Source: Bordetella parapertussis (GTDB lineage Bacteria; Pseudomonadota; Gammaproteobacteria; Burkholderiales; SG8-41). From it: DNA of 35,223 nucleotides. This document shows positions 32,058 to 35,223 of the stretch, in pieces (position 1 is the first letter of the stretch; every line of letters begins with the position of its first letter). Where the stretch lies: assembly GCA_945901405.1 (NCBI GenBank), contig CAMDLH010000052.1, positions 1 through 35,223 on the forward strand. Reading direction: 5' to 3'. The translations under genes were made by a program, and so were the position numbers. The notes beneath the pieces were generated by a model. The model had not been told where the DNA came from and ran no database searches. It saw nothing but the letters and a program-made list of their open reading frames with translations.

Positions 32058-32701
32058 GAGCCTTGCTCCACGATGGCACCATCGGCAAGCTCGTTGCCAT
32101 GGCGCGCGGGGCGCACCCCTTTTTGTTCCAGCAGCGTGGCGAGTGCATCGAAGCCGGTCTTGAACGCCTGCACCGCGTCGGCGTTTTTCAAGTGCGGCGC
32201 CATGGCCGCGATGACCGTGTCCAGTTCACGCGGGGACACATGCCGCGCGATGCCGGTGTCGGGCAGGATCACCACCTTGTGCTCGAAGCGGCACACCAGC
32301 ACGAGGATGCCGATGCGATCCGCGGTCTTGAATAATTCCCGCTGCAGGAACAGCCCCTGCGCGTATTGCCGCACCTCGGTACTGGCGCGTTCGCGATTGA
32401 GAAAGAATCGCGCGAACGCGGGCACGGTGATCGCCAAAATGGTGCATACCATGCCCGCCGCCAGTATCGCCGCCACGTCGCGCATGGGGGTGTGGATGCT
32501 CGCCCAGTCCGGGCGCACCAGCTCATCGGCCACCACCGCCAGCGCGGCCAATGCCGCGCCCAGGGCGAATGCCTTCCACGGGATGTCGGGGTAATCGTCG
32601 GCCTTGCCAATCACGGCGGCGACCGCCTGCGCCCCGCTGCGCGCCTCAAATTGTCGTGCTAGTTCATTGATTTTTTGTTGCTCTTGCTGGGTCAGTAGCA
32701 T
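32054..32701 (-). CDS. TPM domain protein with two membrane segments
   Basis: A 215-residue protein with a short N-terminal helix (LLTQQEQQKINELARQFEARSGAQAVAAVIGKADDYPDIPWKAFALGAALAALAVV), membrane segments at about 44-60 and 76-98, and a TPM-like C-terminal domain (QGLFLQRELFKTADRIGILVLVCRFEHKVVILPDTGIARHVSPRELDTVIAAM). It is the usual second partner of YgcG-like proteins. ATG 32701 is preferred over an upstream in-frame start because the conserved LLTQQEQQKI pattern begins there. The overlap with the next gene indicates an operon, and a SWIB gene diverges upstream. Function unknown. Confidence 0.88.
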   Translation of the reverse strand: MLLTQQEQQKINELARQFEARSGAQAVAAVIGKADDYPDIPWKAFALGAALAALAVVADELVRPDWASIHTPMRDVAAILAAGMVCTILAITVPAFARFFLNRERASTEVRQYAQGLFLQRELFKTADRIGILVLVCRFEHKVVILPDTGIARHVSPRELDTVIAAMAPHLKNADAVQAFKTGFDALATLLEQKGVRPARHGNELADGAIVEQGS

Positions 32702-32952
32702 CGCGAGGCTAGCCTTTTTGGTCGCCGCCGCGGCGCGGCGGCTGCCCAAAGATTACACAGTTCGGCGCGATGCGCGCAAGCGCCAGCCCGGCTCTTTCCT
32801 GAATTCTCCTCGTAAAAAAGATGGTTTTCCCTCTAGGAAAGCATTGACAAGTACATTTTCCCTCGGCATTCTTGCGCTACCGAGCCGCCCAATGCGGCAA
32901 GGCAAGCAAAGACGGCTATTCGATCAACACCATCAGACCACGGAGATACACC

Positions 32953-33261
32953 ATGGCAGCAAAGAAAAAGGCAGCAAAAAAAGCACCCGCAAAAAAGAAA
33001 GCGGCGAAGCGTAAGCCGAATGCAGCGTTCATGAAGCCGATGACCATCAGCGCCGCTCTGGGCGCGGTTATCGGCAATGCCGCCGCGCCGCGCACCGAAG
33101 TCACCAAGAAAATCTGGGCCTACATCAAGAAGAACGGCCTGCAAGACAGCAAGAACCGCCGCAACATCAATGCCGACGACAAGCTGAAGCCGGTATTCGG
33201 CGGCAAGAAGCAGGTGTCGATGTTCGAGATGACCAAGCTGGTCAACAAGCACCTGAGCTAA
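32953..33261 (+). CDS. SWIB/MDM2 domain protein
   Basis: A 102-residue protein with a lysine/alanine-rich N-terminus of about 22 residues (MAAKKKAAKKAPAKKKAAKRK), like histone H1-type tails, followed by a SWIB domain (MKPMTISAALGAVIGNAAAPRTEVTKKIWAYIKKNGLQDSKNRRNINADDKLKPVFGGKKQVSMFEMTKLVNKHL). Such proteins occur in many bacteria and chlamydiae and are suspected DNA-associated or chromatin-like proteins. ATG 32953 follows CGGAGA. A strong terminator follows at 33288-33328. The compact, highly basic form suggests high expression or nucleic acid binding, which is inference. Confidence 0.93.
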   Translation: MAAKKKAAKKAPAKKKAAKRKPNAAFMKPMTISAALGAVIGNAAAPRTEVTKKIWAYIKKNGLQDSKNRRNINADDKLKPVFGGKKQVSMFEMTKLVNKHLS

Positions 33262-33287
33262 GGCGCTTCGGTCGATTCGTTCTGAAC

Positions 33288-33328
33288 AAACGGCCGGCGT
33301 TCGCAAGAGCGCCGGCCGTTTTGTTTTT
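33288..33328 (+). terminator. Rho-independent terminator after the SWIB gene
   Basis: A perfect 12-bp stem (AAACGGCCGGCG at 33288-33299 with CGCCGGCCGTTT at 33310-33321) is followed by TGTTTTT. It also lies before the convergent MFS stop, so it may serve both directions. Confidence 0.92.
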
Positions 33329-33337
33329 CAGCGCGTG

Positions 33338-34468
33338 TTATAGCTTGCGCCGCGCGAACCACGCGCCCCACAACAGCGCGACACCCATCACCACGAACAC
33401 CGGCGTCATGCCCATCACCGCGCCCAGCGCGCCGAAGATCAGCGGTATCGCCGCCTGCGTGATGTTAAGCAACAGTGTGCGCATGCCCACCGCCTCGCCG
33501 CCGCGTCCGGGCGGGGCTTTCTCATAGAGCATGGTCATGATCAGCGGCTGCGTGCCGCCCAGCCCGATGCCGAGCAGAAATGACACGCCCATCAACAGCG
33601 GCACGCTGTGCACCAGCGGTATCAACGCCAGCATGCTGCCGGTGAGCAGCATCGCGGTGAACAGCAGGCGGCGTTCGTCAAAGCGGTGCACGATCCATGG
33701 CAGGATCATGCGAAACACGAATATCGCGCTGCCGAACGCGCCCAGCACCAGGCCGATAGTGGAGGCCGACAGGCCGATGCTGGTGCCGTGTATCGGCATC
33801 ACAAACGAATACAGATCCCACGACATCGACAGCAGCGCGCTGACGATGAAGATGCGCGCGAGCGCCGGGATGCGCAACAGATTGACGTCGCGCCGGCCAG
33901 GCTCGCGCATCGACGGTTTGTGATGCAGCGTGATCACCCGCCGGCAGCGGTAGATCAGCGCCAACGTCGCCACCATGAACATCGCGCTCAACAGGAAGGT
34001 ATTGCGGTGCCCGATGGCGTCTATCGCGAAGCCCGCGGTCATCGGCCCGATGAAGCCGGAGGTGGAGAACGCGAGTGCGAGCACGCTGAAATTACGCGTG
34101 CGGTCCTCGGGGCGGCCCACCAGCGCTGCCGCCTGATTGATGCAGATGTGATACAGCATGAAGCCCGAGCCTGCCAGCACGCTCACCGCGAACAATGTTT
34201 CCACCCGCGGAAACGCGAACGCCAGCAACAGACCCGCGAGCACCAGCCCGGACCCAAACAGCATCGGCTTGAAAACGCCGACGCGGTCGATGCTGCGTCC
34301 CCAGCGCACCGAGAAAAACATCGGCACCGCCGCGATCAGCGAAATGATGATGCCCACGGTGAATGGCGTCGCGCCCAGATGCAGCGCAAACAGCGACATA
34401 TTCACCCGCGCCCCGGCGAACGCGAGGTGCGGCAGTATGGTGAGCACGAATACGAGCGTGATGCTCAT
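33338..34468 (-). CDS. MFS family transporter
   Basis: A 376-residue major facilitator protein with about 12 membrane segments. It opens MSITLVFVLTILPHLAFAGARVNMSLFALHLGATPFTVGIIISLIAAVPMFFSVRWGRSIDRVGVFKPM, in which the RWGRSIDRVG loop between segments 2 and 3 is the usual MFS signature. Several further hydrophobic spans are visible to the C-terminal FARRKL. Members export drugs or take up small metabolites; no substrate is evident. The gene ends convergently with the SWIB terminator and starts four bases after the EamA gene, suggesting an operon of two transporters. Confidence 0.9.
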   Translation of the reverse strand: MSITLVFVLTILPHLAFAGARVNMSLFALHLGATPFTVGIIISLIAAVPMFFSVRWGRSIDRVGVFKPMLFGSGLVLAGLLLAFAFPRVETLFAVSVLAGSGFMLYHICINQAAALVGRPEDRTRNFSVLALAFSTSGFIGPMTAGFAIDAIGHRNTFLLSAMFMVATLALIYRCRRVITLHHKPSMREPGRRDVNLLRIPALARIFIVSALLSMSWDLYSFVMPIHGTSIGLSASTIGLVLGAFGSAIFVFRMILPWIVHRFDERRLLFTAMLLTGSMLALIPLVHSVPLLMGVSFLLGIGLGGTQPLIMTMLYEKAPPGRGGEAVGMRTLLLNITQAAIPLIFGALGAVMGMTPVFVVMGVALLWGAWFARRKL

Positions 34469-34472
34469 CGCG

Positions 34473-35223
34473 TCAGCTTTTGTTCGCCGCGCGCCGCGCC
34501 AGCAGTGCCACGCCGAGGCAGGTGATGATGATGCCCGCCACGCTTAACCCCGAGGGCGTGATGCCGAACCACAAAAACTCCGGCACGATGGCGAACGCGG
34601 GCGTGAGGTATACCAGGCCCGCCACACGCGTGGCCTCGCCGCGCCGCATCAGGTAGTGCCACGCGCTCACCGCGAGCAGGGAGGCGAGTATCACCAGAAA
34701 ACACATCGCGCCGGCGAGCGCCCAGGTCCAGCGCACGCTGTTGTCCTCGAACACCAGGGCCAGCGGCGTCAACACACACAGGCTTGCGGCAAATTGCACC
34801 AGCGCGGCCGCGCGCAGATCAACATGCGCGCAAAACACGCGCTGGTACAGCGTGCCCGCGGTGACACCCGCCAGCGCCACGCTCACCGCGATCAGGCTGC
34901 CGAGTGTCGCCTCGCGCACATCAATCTTGTGCCACACGATCAACGTGACGCCGGCCAGGCCCAAGGCAACACCACACCATTGCACGCGGGTAAGCCTTTC
35001 GCCGAGCCAGCGCGCGGCGATGGCCGCGGTGATCAGCGGCTGCACGCACAGCAGCACCGCAGTGATGCCCGCCGGCATGCCCAGATACTGCGAGTAATGG
35101 CTGCCGCCCAAGTGGATCGCGTGCATCAAGAGTCCGGCGGCGGCGACATGCAGCCAATCGACGCGCGCCACCGGCCACGCCGGGCGCGTAAGCAGCAGGA
35201 AAGGAATCAGGCAGACGATACCG
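34473..35223 (-). CDS. EamA/DMT family transporter, 5' end missing
   Basis: The frame is still open at the right window edge (GIVCLIPFLLLTRPAWPVARVDWLHV before the GTG at 35171), so the gene continues beyond it. The visible 250 residues contain about eight membrane segments in two EamA-type repeats, including GMPAGITAVLLCVQPLITAAIAARWLGERLTRVQWCGVALGLAGVTLIV and FLWFGITPSGLSVAGIIITCLGVALLARRAA. Relatives (RhaT/EamA) export amino acids, cysteine pathway metabolites or drugs. It runs into the MFS gene with a four-base gap. No substrate can be assigned. Confidence 0.9.
   Translation of the reverse strand, partial: GIVCLIPFLLLTRPAWPVARVDWLHVAAAGLLMHAIHLGGSHYSQYLGMPAGITAVLLCVQPLITAAIAARWLGERLTRVQWCGVALGLAGVTLIVWHKIDVREATLGSLIAVSVALAGVTAGTLYQRVFCAHVDLRAAALVQFAASLCVLTPLALVFEDNSVRWTWALAGAMCFLVILASLLAVSAWHYLMRRGEATRVAGLVYLTPAFAIVPEFLWFGITPSGLSVAGIIITCLGVALLARRAANKS

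Noticed and set aside
31329-32594. Open + frame of about 421 codons spanning the two TPM genes
   Set aside because: It crosses two real genes that overlap by ATGA on the other strand and has no domain.

Overview
The window is GC-rich chromosomal DNA that looks betaproteobacterial, most like Burkholderiales or Nitrosomonadales. Three things point there: the housekeeping order DUF6776-like protein, bactofilin, erpA, anmK, M23 peptidase, tyrS; six periplasmic Bug/TctC-type receptors with no TctA/TctB permease genes; and the general enzyme repertoire. No rRNA, tRNA or CRISPR array was seen. Both window ends cut through genes.

Layout. 1-5323: housekeeping block (DUF6776-like, bactofilin, erpA on +; anmK and M23 peptidase on -; tyrS on +). 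5323-10504: a Bug receptor coupled to tyrS, an unknown exported protein whose signal peptide is out of frame, two tiny membrane-peptide ORFs, and three tandem Bug paralogues. 10598-11127: a type II toxin-antitoxin pair whose toxin seems to have lost its tail to a nonsense codon. 11224-13426: a SelD-type NADH dehydrogenase-like flavoprotein divergent from fbp. 13472-19507: a co-directional set made of a secreted MORN-repeat/C13 caspase-like protease and three zinc-ribbon proteins, two of them membrane-anchored. The protease gene is split by a 158-bp MITE-like element with 17-bp terminal inverted repeats and an 11-bp target duplication. 19560-20828: cinA. 20829-21213: decayed DNA with hairpin repeats and a gene stump. 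21214-29534: a catabolic region (CMD protein, Asp/Glu-racemase-like enzyme, ADP-forming acyl-CoA synthetase, acyl-CoA carboxylase, PhyH dioxygenase) flanked by two broken Bug genes. 29629-31001: two divergent msrA genes, one exported and one cytoplasmic. 31068-35223: two TPM-domain proteins, a SWIB protein, an MFS transporter and a partial EamA transporter.

Two signals stand out. The first is the MORN-C13 protease/zinc-ribbon locus with its non-coding insertion; removing the element plus one target copy (169 bp) restores one continuous reading frame. The second is an 18-bp AT-rich motif, consensus TAWAAACAANWRSTTAYR with one first-base variant, found five times at 4-8 kb spacing. Two copies lie inside genes in different reading frames, so the DNA rather than the protein appears to be conserved. 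Gene decay is also frequent: two broken Bug genes, a frameshifted exported protein, a truncated toxin and a dehydrogenase stump.
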